From Ch128b sp964527925 (GTDB lineage: Bacteria > Bacteroidota > Ignavibacteria > Ch128b), in NCBI GenBank assembly GCA_964527925.1, contig CAZGQO010000003.1, positions 192,940 to 256,939 of the forward strand: 64,000 bases of DNA, read 5' to 3'. The notes beneath the pieces were generated by a model. That model had not been told where the DNA came from, did no database searches, and saw only the letters and a list, made by a program, of their open reading frames with translations. Each line of letters begins with the position of its first letter. Within the stretch, counting starts at the first letter, position 1. Below are positions 46,526 through 55,762 of this stretch, piece after piece. The translations under genes were made by a program, and so were the position numbers.

Positions 46526-47033
46526 TGATCACTGGCAATTCTATCATTGGTTTATCTGTGTATTCAAGGACGCTTGATTTACCTACTTTTTCTCTTATTG
46601 CAAGAATAGCGTTGAGAAGATTTTCGGGTCTTGGAGGACAGCCTGCAACATAAACATCAACAGGAACAAATTGATCGATTCCTTGAACAACTGAGTAGGA
46701 CCTGAACATTCCACCGCTTGAAGCACAGGCACCCATCGAAATAACCCATTTCGGTTCAGGCATTTGATCATAAATTTTTCTAACAACTTTGGCCATTTTG
46801 TAAGTGACCGTACCAGCTACAATCAATAAATCTGATTGTCGTGGTGAAAATCTCATAACTTCACTACCAAAACGAGCAATATCAAATCTTGGATCTGCTG
46901 CAGCCATCATTTCGATTGCACAGCAGGAAATACCAAGCGGCATTGGCCAGAGTGAGTTTTTCCTTGCCCAGCTGACTACTGCATCAATTGTCGTCGTTAT
47001 GAACGACTGTCCAAATGCTGATTCTAATCCCAT
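46509..47033 (-). CDS. nuoB: NADH-quinone oxidoreductase subunit B
   Basis: The 174-residue subunit carrying the N2 4Fe-4S cluster, the last electron carrier before quinone. The ligands are visible: tandem cysteines in GISCCAIEMMAA, Cys in SMGACASSGGMF and Cys in VAGCPPRPE. It starts inside the end of nuoA (10 bases shared) and overlaps nuoC by 17 bases, so translation of A-B-C is tightly coupled. Confidence 0.95.
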   Translation of the reverse strand: MGLESAFGQSFITTTIDAVVSWARKNSLWPMPLGISCCAIEMMAAADPRFDIARFGSEVMRFSPRQSDLLIVAGTVTYKMAKVVRKIYDQMPEPKWVISMGACASSGGMFRSYSVVQGIDQFVPVDVYVAGCPPRPENLLNAILAIREKVGKSSVLEYTDKPMIELPVINERKN

Positions 47034-47392
47034 TTTAGCGCTCCTTTCTTTAGCAGATAAAAATAACCTGCTAAGAGTATTATTATAAATACAAACATCT
47101 CAGCAACTATTAAAAATCCAAGAGTTTCACTAAGATTTTTCAGATTAATAGCCCAGGGATAGAGAAAAACAACTTCAATATCAAAGACGATAAAAATCAT
47201 TGCGACTATGTAGAATTTCACACTAAATCTTTCCCGGGCAGTTCTGATTGGTTCCATTCCACTTTCGTAGGTTGAAAGTTTTTCAGGGTCAGGTCTTTGA
47301 GTACCAAACCAGGAGGAAGACTTTAATAAAAACAATGATAATAAAAGTGCAACAACTATTGTAAGTATGAGTGGTATGTATTGTTCAATCAT
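47024..47392 (-). CDS. nuoA: NADH-quinone oxidoreductase subunit A
   Basis: A small membrane subunit with three helices (IPLILTIVVALLLSLFLLK; FYIVAMIFIVFDIEVVFLYP; LGFLIVAEMFVFIIILLAGY). The family motif is PDPEKLSTYESGMEP. The ATG at 47392 gives 122 residues and the usual start; an upstream in-frame TTG (47437) would add 15 unusual residues. It is the first gene of the nuoABCDEF transcript; the intergenic space upstream holds a 9-bp inverted repeat. Confidence 0.9.
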   Translation of the reverse strand: MIEQYIPLILTIVVALLLSLFLLKSSSWFGTQRPDPEKLSTYESGMEPIRTARERFSVKFYIVAMIFIVFDIEVVFLYPWAINLKNLSETLGFLIVAEMFVFIIILLAGYFYLLKKGALKWD

Positions 47393-47448
47393 ATCAATAT
47401 TTTTTTTAAAAATAGATATTGATTGAAGTAAAATCAATTTATGAATTT

Positions 47449-47473
47449 GGGAGTGAAACGAAAATTCACTCCC
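47449..47473. other. Perfect inverted repeat between nuoA and the metal-binding gene
   Basis: GGGAGTGAA (47449-47457) pairs perfectly with TTCACTCCC (47465-47473) around a 7-base loop. It sits 10 bases beyond the stop of the 47483-47977 gene and 57 bases before nuoA. There is no run of T after the stem in either direction, so it may be a weak terminator or an operator. Confidence 0.5.
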
Positions 47474-47482
47474 ATAAAAAAA

Positions 47483-47977
47483 TTATTTCACCTTGAAATT
47501 ATGTTTTAGAAGATTCTCTTTCGCCTTCTCAAGTGAAACTACTTTTAATTTCATTTCACAAAGTGGACAATTACCAGGAACATCTGAAATAACATTCCAG
47601 CACATTTGATCCTGATACACTTTTCCATCTCCATTTTTATCAATCGATTTCAAGTCAATCACACCTTTTCGAACCCAGCTTTCAGGATCTTCTTTTTCAA
47701 CTTTTTCACTTTTTTGTTTTTGAGTCTCTTTTACTTTATCCATTTGTTTGTGGGAATCGTGCTTGTGTTTAGTTCCTGATTTTTTTGTTGTATCTGTGAA
47801 AGAAGATTCCATTGATAAATCATGGTTATGTTCTTGATGGTCTGAATGACTCATTGTCATACATGAGTTTGTTTTATTGCTTCTTTCATCAGAACAGCAG
47901 CTTGACTTTTCCTGTGAGGAAAGATTAAAAACGAAAACAAGAACCAACATTAATACAAGAGCGAATTTTTTAAACAT
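47483..47977 (-). CDS. Periplasmic His-rich heavy-metal-binding protein
   Basis: A 164-residue exported protein with a signal peptide (FALVLMLVLVFVFNLSSQ), a His/Cys/Met-rich linker (SCMTMSHSDHQEHNHD and GTKHKHDSHKQMDK) and a C-terminal heavy-metal-binding domain. The domain reads MCWNVISDVPGNCPLCEMKL, the metal-ligand pattern of the YHS-like HMBD found in CusB. An EF-hand-like loop, DKNGDGKVYQDQ, lies just before it. The C-terminal 60 residues are closely similar to the end of the CusB-like protein at 51333-53009, which suggests duplication within this operon. It ends the efflux operon and probably delivers or buffers Cu(I)/Ag(I) in the periplasm. Confidence 0.8.
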   Translation of the reverse strand: MFKKFALVLMLVLVFVFNLSSQEKSSCCSDERSNKTNSCMTMSHSDHQEHNHDLSMESSFTDTTKKSGTKHKHDSHKQMDKVKETQKQKSEKVEKEDPESWVRKGVIDLKSIDKNGDGKVYQDQMCWNVISDVPGNCPLCEMKLKVVSLEKAKENLLKHNFKVK

Positions 47978-48047
47978 GATTTTTACTCCTTATTTTTTTT
48001 GATGAATAATTACTTTCAAAAGATTTTGATAGCTTAAGTGAACAAAA

Positions 48048-51000
48048 TTAATCTTCATTTATTAATTCTCCAGATTTTTTCAATTCCCTTTTCTTGATAA
48101 CATAATAAATTGCAGGATAAACTGTCAGCTCCATGATCATACTTGTGATAATTCCACCAACCATAGGTGCAGCAATTCTTTTCAATACATCACTACCAGT
48201 TCCAACACCAATAATTATTGGAAACAAACCAAGCAAGGTGGTCATCACAGTCATCATCTTTGGTCTGATTCTTTTTACTGCACCTTCATAGATTGCTTCC
48301 TGTAAATCCTTAGCAGACTTCAACAAACCATTTTTCTTGAACTTTTCATAAGCTATATCAAGATAAAGCAGCATCACAACCCCTGTTTCTGCATCAACAC
48401 CCAGTAGTGCAATAATTCCAACCCAAACTGCGACAGATAAATTGTAATCAGCAAGATATAAGTACCATATTGCACCAACCATTGAAAATGGCAGAGCTAA
48501 TAAAATTATCCAGACTTTGGTAAGCGATTTAGTATTTAAATAGATCAACAAAATTACAAGAAAAATAGTAATAGGAATTACAAATGCCAGATGTTTTTGA
48601 GCACGTTCCATATATTCATATTGACCGCTCCAGACAATTGAGTAACCCTCTGGAAGTTGAAGTTTCTGATTCACAGCTTTTTTTGCTATTGAGATAAATG
48701 TACCAATATCATAACCTTCTTGGAGATCAACATAAGCCCAGGTGTTTGGCCGAGCATTCTCTGATTTTATCATTCCAGGTCCTCTGGTAATCTCAAATCT
48801 TCCAAGTTGTTCTAATGGAATATTTCCTCCTTGAGGAATCGGAACAAGAACTCGTTTTAGTGCATCAAGATTTTCTCTATAATCGCGCATGTATCTCATA
48901 TTAACAGGATAACGTTCCAATCCTTCAACTGTTTGTGTGATGTTCATTCCACCTATAGCAGTCATAACTATCTCCTGAACATCATTAATTTTGAGTCCAT
49001 ATCTTGCAATTGCATTTCTATCGATATGAAAATCAACATAGTATCCGCCAACTGTTCTTTCAGCATACACTGAACGAGTACCCGGAATCTCTTTAATGAT
49101 ACTTTCAACTTTGTTTCCCAATTCCTGCAATACATTTAAATCAGGTCCACCGATTTTAATACCAACAGGAGTTTTAATTCCAGTTGAAAGCATATCAATT
49201 CTTGTCTTGATTGGCATTGTCCAGGCATTTGTTAGACCTGGAATTTGAATTGCATTATTTAATTCTTCGACAAGTTTTTCTGGGGTCATACCAGGACGCC
49301 ACTCATCCATTGGTTTTAATCGAATTGTTGTTTCGATCATTTCAAGTGGTGCAGGATCAGTTGCTGTTTCAGCTCTTCCAATTTTTCCCATCACTGACTC
49401 GACTTCAGGAAATGATTTAATTATCTTATCAGTTTGTTGAAGAATTTCTCTTGCTTTTGTAATCGAAATGCCGGGTAAAATTGTAGGCATATAAAGCAAA
49501 TCACCTTCGTATAGTGGAGGCATAAATTCTGAACCAAGTTTAGAGAACGGAAAAATTGTAATTACAACTATTAAGAAGGCTGTCAGAATAACATACCATC
49601 GTTTTCGTATTACGAAATCAATTACTGGACAATAAAGCTTAACTAAAAATTTTGTAAAAGGATTATCTTCTTCTTTGCGAATATTTCCTCTGACAAAACT
49701 ACCAATTAAAATCGGAACAATTGTAACGGCGAGAATTGCTGCTCCAGCCATTGCATAAGTTTTAGTGAAAGCTAATGGCCTGAATAATCTTCCCTCTTGC
49801 TGTTCAAGAGTAAAAACTGGAAGGAAAGAAATTGTTATTACCAGGAGTGAATAAAAAATTGATGGACCGACTTCTTTTGAAGATTCCAGAATAACAGCCC
49901 AGTGCGGTCTTCTTTCATGAATCGGTTTTTCTCTCTCAAGAGAAAGATGAGTCGCAGCATTTTCAACCATCACAATCGATGCATCAACCATAGCTCCAAT
50001 TGCAATTGCAATTCCACCAAGAGACATAATGTTGGCGTTAATTCCCTGAAGTTTCATGATCAAAAATGAAATAAGTACAGCAGTTGGAAGTGTGAAGATA
50101 GCCACAAAAGAACTTCTTACATGAAGTAAGAAAGCAATGATAACAAGTGCGACTATTATTGATTCTTCTATCAATTTGTTTGTCAAATTATCAATTGCAC
50201 TTTGAATGAGCCTTGATCGATCATAGGCAATTTCAATTTTCACATCTTCGGGAAGGGATTTTTTCAATTCTTCCAGTCGTTCTTTTACTCTATTAATAAC
50301 AGAGAGTGCATTTTCACCATAACGAATTACTACTATTCCTCCAACAGTTTCTCCTTCACCGTTCCATTCTGCAATACCTCTTCTTAATTCAGGACCAATT
50401 GTTACACTAGCAACATCCTTGACATAAACTGGAGTACCTGTTAGTGGAGAATAATCAATCACTATATTTTCAAGATCTTCTTTACTTTTTATGTATCCCA
50501 ATGCACGAACCATAAACTCCATTTCAGCTATTTCAAGCAGTCTTCCACCGACATCATTATTACTGTTTTGAATTGCATGTTTTACTTTTTGAAGAGGAAT
50601 TCCATAGGAAGCAAGTTTGGTAGGGTCAATATTTACCTGATATTGTTTAACAAATCCTCCAATACTTGCAACCTCTGCAACACCCGGAATAGATGATAAT
50701 TCGTATCTTAAAAAGAAATCTTGAATAGAGCGAAGTTCCTGCAAATTTCGTGTATCAGAATTCAAAACATATTGAAAAACCCAGCCCAAACCAGTTGCAT
50801 CAGGTCCAAGCTGTGGACTAACACCAGCAGGAAGTTGTTCACGCATTCCACTTAAATATTCAAGGACACGACTTCGAGCCCAGTAAATATCAGTTCCATC
50901 TTCAAAAATTATATAAACCATTGAGTAACCAAACATCGAATAACCACGAACATCTTTAGCATAAGGAACTGATAACATTTTTGTTGTTATTGGATAAGTC

Positions 51001-51221
51001 ACCTGATCTTCTACTATTCTTGGACTCTGACCTGGATATTCTGTTAAAATTATTACTTGAACATCACTAAGGTCAGGAATTGCATCAACTTTAGTATTCA
51101 TTACTGCCCAGATACCGAGTAAAATCAAAGCAAGTGTAATCAGAACAACCATAAATTTATTATTAATTGACCATTCGATTATTCTGGCTATAAAACTTTC
51201 TTTTTTATATTCCATCATCAT
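48048..51221 (-). CDS. cusA: CusA-type Cu(I)/Ag(I) RND efflux pump
   Basis: A 1057-residue inner-membrane proton-driven pump with twelve membrane helices. RND landmarks include the helix 4 motif GAMVDASIVMVENA and the late GVDAETGVVML. The methionine sites for monovalent copper/silver seen in E. coli CusA are present: EGDLLYMPT, APLEMIETT and RIDMLSTG. This favours Cu/Ag export over divalent-metal CzcA function. It is preceded on the same strand by the adaptor gene (111 bases) and followed by the metal-binding gene (70 bases). With the adaptor and the TolC-like protein it makes the tripartite pump. Confidence 0.93.
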   Translation of the reverse strand: MMMEYKKESFIARIIEWSINNKFMVVLITLALILLGIWAVMNTKVDAIPDLSDVQVIILTEYPGQSPRIVEDQVTYPITTKMLSVPYAKDVRGYSMFGYSMVYIIFEDGTDIYWARSRVLEYLSGMREQLPAGVSPQLGPDATGLGWVFQYVLNSDTRNLQELRSIQDFFLRYELSSIPGVAEVASIGGFVKQYQVNIDPTKLASYGIPLQKVKHAIQNSNNDVGGRLLEIAEMEFMVRALGYIKSKEDLENIVIDYSPLTGTPVYVKDVASVTIGPELRRGIAEWNGEGETVGGIVVIRYGENALSVINRVKERLEELKKSLPEDVKIEIAYDRSRLIQSAIDNLTNKLIEESIIVALVIIAFLLHVRSSFVAIFTLPTAVLISFLIMKLQGINANIMSLGGIAIAIGAMVDASIVMVENAATHLSLEREKPIHERRPHWAVILESSKEVGPSIFYSLLVITISFLPVFTLEQQEGRLFRPLAFTKTYAMAGAAILAVTIVPILIGSFVRGNIRKEEDNPFTKFLVKLYCPVIDFVIRKRWYVILTAFLIVVITIFPFSKLGSEFMPPLYEGDLLYMPTILPGISITKAREILQQTDKIIKSFPEVESVMGKIGRAETATDPAPLEMIETTIRLKPMDEWRPGMTPEKLVEELNNAIQIPGLTNAWTMPIKTRIDMLSTGIKTPVGIKIGGPDLNVLQELGNKVESIIKEIPGTRSVYAERTVGGYYVDFHIDRNAIARYGLKINDVQEIVMTAIGGMNITQTVEGLERYPVNMRYMRDYRENLDALKRVLVPIPQGGNIPLEQLGRFEITRGPGMIKSENARPNTWAYVDLQEGYDIGTFISIAKKAVNQKLQLPEGYSIVWSGQYEYMERAQKHLAFVIPITIFLVILLIYLNTKSLTKVWIILLALPFSMVGAIWYLYLADYNLSVAVWVGIIALLGVDAETGVVMLLYLDIAYEKFKKNGLLKSAKDLQEAIYEGAVKRIRPKMMTVMTTLLGLFPIIIGVGTGSDVLKRIAAPMVGGIITSMIMELTVYPAIYYVIKKRELKKSGELINED

Positions 51222-51332
51222 TTTATTCTCCTGCGTATAATTTGAGGATTAAATTTATTTGTACAAGAAAGAAAAATTCTTCAGCAATTACTAATCCAAT
51301 ATTTCTCAATCGCATTGTGTTCTTAATCTTTT

Positions 51333-53009
51333 TCATTTCTTGTACTTATAACCATGTTTTTGAAGGTTTTCTTTTACCTGATTAAGTGTGTACTCTTTGA
51401 GTTTCATATTGCATACTGGACAATTCCCAGGTGAATCTGAAATAACATTCCAGTCCATTGGACATTCAAATAACTTTCCATCTTTGTTTTTATCTAAACT
51501 TTCAACATCAATAATTCCGGAATGAATGATTGAATGCGAATGACCATGTATTTGTGCTTTATCAGATTCAAGTTCGGTACTTTTAACTTCTTCCTTTGAA
51601 GATTTACCGGAATCCCCATCTTTTTTCTCGTTCATATTTGACTGAGATTCAGTTTTGTTTTCCTTAAACTTATTAACTGCAGATCGAAGATTGCTTTCGG
51701 AATCAATTAAGAACTGGGCTGAGGTTACTATTTTGTTTCCAGCCATCAACCCATCCAGAACCTGATAATAACCATTTGAATACGCACCGAGTTTTACTTC
51801 TTGAATTTTATATTTTCCATCACCGAGGTATAATATGACAACATCTCTTAAACCACTTCTAATAACAGCATCCTCTGGTACAACAGGAGCAGTTCCTAAT
51901 TTTTTACCTTCGATTGTAACATTAGCAAACATTGAAGGTTTTAGATTGCCGTCGTTTCTCAATTCAATTCTTAATTTCACTGTTCTTGTTTGTGGATCAA
52001 CAGTTGGGTAAATAAAAGTTACTCGTCCCTGAAAATTTTTTCCGGGCAAGAAATTAAAATTCAAAGTTGCTTTTGAACCAAGATTTATCTTCGATAACTC
52101 ATATTCATAAATATTAGCAATCAACCAGAGATTTGTAAGATCTGCTATTTTCAATAAAGGCATTCCTGCCATTACCTTTTGACCTTCGAGAACATTTTTT
52201 TCCAGAACTGTTCCTGATTTCTGAGCATAAAGCGTTACTGTCTTTCTGATTTCTTTTGTATCAATAATTCTTTGAATTTCAGATTCAGGTACATCAAGTA
52301 ACTCTAACTTTCGAATTGCATTTATGACTAATTGATTTCCACTTTCCTTTATTGATTCGATTGAACTTCGTTGAACAGATGATTGATATGATAAAGCAGT
52401 AATCAGTTCTTGCTGTGCAGCAACAAGTTCTGGTGAATAAATATCCATTAATTTTGATCCCTGTGAAACATTTTGACCGGTGTAATTCACATACAACTTT
52501 TCAACCCAACCATCAATTTTTGTTGTGACTATGTATTCTCTTTGTTCATTAGTTTGAAGTATTCCATTAGTCACAACAATTGAACTTAGTTCCTTAACTT
52601 CAACATTGGTTGTCTTGATATTCATATTCTGTTCAACCTGAGGATCAATCACCACAACATTAGATTCCGTCATTTCATCTTCATAAACTGGAATGAAATC
52701 CATTCCCATTTCATCTTTTTGAGGATGATCAGAAATTATTTCTGGATTCATTGGATGCCGATAAAACAAAATTTTTCGTTCGCCGTTTTTTTGGTTTCCT
52801 TTTTTTAATGGAACCAATTGCATTTCGCAGATTGGACAAATCCCGGGTTCATCAGAAATTATTTCCGGGTGCATTCCACATGTATAAAGCTGTTTTTCTT
52901 CATTAACAATTTGATTTTCAGTATTTCCCTTTATGAAAAAAATATAGATAGGAACTGAAACAATAACTAATGCCAATAGGATTAACAAAATTTTTTTCTT
53001 CATTTTCAA
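51333..53009 (-). CDS. cusB: CusB-type periplasmic adaptor with three metal-binding domains
   Basis: A 558-residue membrane-fusion protein. The N-terminal anchor (KILLILLALVIVSVPIYIFF) is followed by two heavy-metal-binding domains (YTCGMHPEIISDEPG-CPICEM, and HPMNPEIISDHP-DEMGMDFIPVY). A barrel-sandwich/hairpin core follows (VNYTGQNVSQGSKLMDIYSP and GTVLEKNVLEGQKVMAGMP), then beta-barrel and membrane-proximal parts. A further His-rich linker and a third domain of the same type close the protein (CPMDWNVISDSPG-CPVCNMKL), preceded by the EF-hand-like DKNKDGKLF. Having three such domains on one adaptor is unusual. It couples CusA to the outer-membrane channel and passes metal to the pump. Confidence 0.9.
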   Translation of the reverse strand: MKMKKKILLILLALVIVSVPIYIFFIKGNTENQIVNEEKQLYTCGMHPEIISDEPGICPICEMQLVPLKKGNQKNGERKILFYRHPMNPEIISDHPQKDEMGMDFIPVYEDEMTESNVVVIDPQVEQNMNIKTTNVEVKELSSIVVTNGILQTNEQREYIVTTKIDGWVEKLYVNYTGQNVSQGSKLMDIYSPELVAAQQELITALSYQSSVQRSSIESIKESGNQLVINAIRKLELLDVPESEIQRIIDTKEIRKTVTLYAQKSGTVLEKNVLEGQKVMAGMPLLKIADLTNLWLIANIYEYELSKINLGSKATLNFNFLPGKNFQGRVTFIYPTVDPQTRTVKLRIELRNDGNLKPSMFANVTIEGKKLGTAPVVPEDAVIRSGLRDVVILYLGDGKYKIQEVKLGAYSNGYYQVLDGLMAGNKIVTSAQFLIDSESNLRSAVNKFKENKTESQSNMNEKKDGDSGKSSKEEVKSTELESDKAQIHGHSHSIIHSGIIDVESLDKNKDGKLFECPMDWNVISDSPGNCPVCNMKLKEYTLNQVKENLQKHGYKYKK

Positions 53010-53078
53010 AACTCCTTTTATATTATTTAATTAATTGCTCCAAGTAAATTTGAAGATTGTTGTTAAGATTCTTTAACA

Positions 53079-54341
53079 TTATTTTAATTCTTCTCCGATC
53101 AAATATTCCAATTCAACAAGTTCATTTAAGTAATCAGTCTTCAATCGGAAAAGATCATTTTCAATCATCAAAAGATTTTGTTGAGCATCAATCAAATTTA
53201 TAAAATCGACTTTCCCAACCTGATAATCAGTTAATGTAGTTTTTAAGTTTTCATTTGCCTGGATTAATGAACCATCTTCTATGAGTTTAATACGTAACTG
53301 TAACGATTTTAATCTTGAAAGAAGAGAACCAATCTCTTTACTCAAAGTTTGTCTGAAATTATTGATCTCTTCATCATACATCTGTTGCAGATATTGTGAT
53401 TCATTAATTTTAGAAGAAATCTTTCCGCCGTAATTCAGAGGAAGCATTATTCCAATTATAAAGCTCAATAGATCCATAGGCTTTTCGTTTGAATTGATAA
53501 TTTGACTTCGATTCAAATATTGAACAGAAAATTTGAAATCAGGATAGAAATCGTATCGAGCGAGTTTCCCTTTAAGTTTTTCTTTATCCTGCGCTTCTTT
53601 TAAAACATAAACATAAGGTCGATTTATCATTGCGTTATAGACCAATGAATCAATTGATAAAGAAAGGAATGTTATTTGTGGAAATTCGGATGTATAAATT
53701 GGACTATCTGAACTTCTAAGCAAAAAAGCATTTAATACCGCAACTCGTTCATTTTCCATTCCCTTTAGCATTTCAATCATTTCTGATAATTTGGTTAACT
53801 CAAGTTCTATACGAAGTAAATTTTGCTGCGAAACCATTGAAACAGTATAACTTGAACGAATAACATCAGCAATGTTCTTTAGCAATTTCTCATTCTCGTA
53901 AATAATTGCAAGGTTTTTCCTGATGAATCTTAACTCATTATATTCCTTCAGAAATTCTTTTCTGATTTCGTTAACCATCTCCTGTAATTCATTTTCAATC
54001 ATGGCAACATCTTTTGATTCAACATTTCCCATTAATTTTAATTTTCCAGGGAAAGGAATGTCCTGACTTAACTCAATGACCTTACCACTCATAGGTTCTC
54101 TATTTAATGAAAAAGAATTCACTGGAAGGTTCATTAACCCAAATCCCAGCATTGGGTTGGGCAGATTTGAAACCTGTGCAATTCGCATTCGAGCAGCTTC
54201 TTTTTTCTGTTCTAACATTCTGATCTTAGGATTTAATTGAATTGCTAAGTTTATATACTCATTCGTTGAATCAACTTGAGCAATCAGGGATAAATCAAAT
54301 AACAGAACAATTATAAATAAGACTAAACTGAACTTTTTCAT
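53079..54341 (-). CDS. TolC-family outer-membrane channel (CusC-like)
   Basis: A TolC-type efflux channel of 420 residues from the chosen ATG at 54341. From there a clean signal peptide begins (KKFSLVLFIIVLLFDLSLIAQ) and AGGTGTTAG precedes it. A longer frame from 54410 lacks signal character. Helical coiled repeats typical of the family fill the sequence, with the second-repeat pattern DYQVGKVDFINLIDAQQNLL. PNPMLGFGLMNLPVN is typical of metal-efflux members. It is the first structural gene of the pump operon after the HYC_CC_PP-like gene. Confidence 0.88.
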   Translation of the reverse strand: MKKFSLVLFIIVLLFDLSLIAQVDSTNEYINLAIQLNPKIRMLEQKKEAARMRIAQVSNLPNPMLGFGLMNLPVNSFSLNREPMSGKVIELSQDIPFPGKLKLMGNVESKDVAMIENELQEMVNEIRKEFLKEYNELRFIRKNLAIIYENEKLLKNIADVIRSSYTVSMVSQQNLLRIELELTKLSEMIEMLKGMENERVAVLNAFLLRSSDSPIYTSEFPQITFLSLSIDSLVYNAMINRPYVYVLKEAQDKEKLKGKLARYDFYPDFKFSVQYLNRSQIINSNEKPMDLLSFIIGIMLPLNYGGKISSKINESQYLQQMYDEEINNFRQTLSKEIGSLLSRLKSLQLRIKLIEDGSLIQANENLKTTLTDYQVGKVDFINLIDAQQNLLMIENDLFRLKTDYLNELVELEYLIGEELK

Positions 54342-54435
54342 AGCTAACACCTTTATGTTTTTGGAAATTTTAAAATAGAGTAGGTGTAGTGATCTTATCA
54401 GTAGAAACACTACTTTTCAATGTAGGTGAGAAATT

Positions 54436-54870
54436 TTAAATCAGGAGGATTGAATTGAAGATATTTAAATCAATTTTTTGATTGTGAGGTGGAGAGGAAT
54501 CACAATAGGTATGAAATATGAATGACTTGTAATCAAAAATGTTTATTGGCAGAATAATTATTGTACTAAATACTTTATTAAACAAATGATGATTTTCTGC
54601 TTTTGCTCCAATAAATTCATCATCTAATTTTTTTATGAATGTATCTTCGCAGCAACCGATATTATGATCTGTAAATTTAAGATTATAATCTTCTTCAGGA
54701 GAGTGACAGACTGGTTTTTTAATTTTTTCAATTGAGGAACATTTTTCACACGAGTTTAAGATTAAAAGTCCCTGGTCTGAACACAAATGGAGATAAAGCG
54801 GAATTCCATTCGTTGAAATTATGAATATCACTATGGTAATGTATACTTTTAATTTCATCATCCCATGCAA
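54436..54870 (-). CDS. HYC_CC_PP-like small cysteine-rich exported protein
   Basis: A 144-residue protein with a hydrophobic N-terminus (LKVYITIVIFIISTNG) and the spaced marks of the HYC_CC_PP family: LHLC near residue 29 (here HLC rather than HYC), further cysteines CEKCSS and CHSPEE, GCCED in the middle, and SSPPHN near the end. In Bacteroidetes-group genomes such genes precede copper/heavy-metal efflux systems, and here it sits 94 bases before the TolC-family gene on the same strand. The family's biochemical role is not known to me. The start at 54870 is one of three near-equivalent ATG codons within 13 bases. Confidence 0.62.
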   Translation of the reverse strand: MHGMMKLKVYITIVIFIISTNGIPLYLHLCSDQGLLILNSCEKCSSIEKIKKPVCHSPEEDYNLKFTDHNIGCCEDTFIKKLDDEFIGAKAENHHLFNKVFSTIIILPINIFDYKSFIFHTYCDSSPPHNQKIDLNIFNSILLI

Positions 54871-55074
54871 TAATAAGTAAATCAGGATACTTTCTCAATT
54901 CATCAATTAATCTTTAAAACTAGTGACTTAACTTTCTAAAGGATTTGCAAGCAAAATATTATTATTAAATCATTAAAAAGTTTTTTTCATATATAATAAG
55001 ATAAGTATGTACTTGTTTTATGAAAAAATTTGAATCAGTGATTTTTAAAGAATATTTAGCTTACATGACTATAC

Positions 55075-55698
55075 TTAATCATAAATTCCCTTACCTTCCA
55101 GAATCTTATTCACATAATTTTCAATTCGTTTTACTCTTGTTTCCGGATTTTTCGCTGAGCTGAAATAAATTATATAACCTCGCTGCCTGCCTGGTGTTAG
55201 TGATTCAAAAGCTTTTTTGAAGTTAATATCTTTTTCCATGAATTCTTTGAGCTCATCAGGATATTCCATCCCTTTTATTTTCTCAACTTTTAATCCTTTC
55301 TTTTCGATTTCAATTGCATCTTTAATAAGATTTTTTATGGCAGCTTTATGCTTTTTAATTTCTTTTATATTTCTAATTTTGATCATTTTCACATGCTGAC
55401 TGTTCTCACCAGGACTAACAAGTAATTTTTCTGGATCACTCAACAATGTTCCTTTGAAAAAACTTATTGCACAATATTCTTTGAATGCACTCAGTAATAA
55501 AACATTTTTGTTATTATAAGTATAGCAGGGAACATTCCATTTGATTGTTTCTTTAAGATCAAATAAAAGAATCAATTCCCTTAATAATTTTAATTCTTCT
55601 ATCCAGTTATTTACTTTACAATCAGGAGTATTGCTGTAAGAACATCGTCCACATCCTTTTTGTAAGTACTCATCGAATAAAGTAAGATTCTTTTTCAT
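55075..55698 (-). CDS. YdeI/DUF1801-family protein
   Basis: A 207-residue soluble protein. The N-terminal half carries the DUF1801 fold (LRELILLFDLKETIKWNVPC, NVLLLSAFKEYCAISFFKGT), and the C-terminal half the YdeI signature of helices ending LTPGRQRGYIIYFSSAKNPE and TRVKRIENYVNKIL. YdeI-type proteins are found widely and have been associated with cationic-peptide resistance; the molecular function here is not certain. A stretch of four cysteines near the N-terminus (GCGRCSYSNTPDC) is a lineage-specific extra that could bind metal. It stands between the metal operon and the decaying defence cassette. Confidence 0.75.
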   Translation of the reverse strand: MKKNLTLFDEYLQKGCGRCSYSNTPDCKVNNWIEELKLLRELILLFDLKETIKWNVPCYTYNNKNVLLLSAFKEYCAISFFKGTLLSDPEKLLVSPGENSQHVKMIKIRNIKEIKKHKAAIKNLIKDAIEIEKKGLKVEKIKGMEYPDELKEFMEKDINFKKAFESLTPGRQRGYIIYFSSAKNPETRVKRIENYVNKILEGKGIYD

Positions 55699-55762
55699 TT
55701 ATCTTCCCGCATAAAAAAATTTTTGACCTATGATTCTCTTCTTTGTTATTAATTTTGATTCA

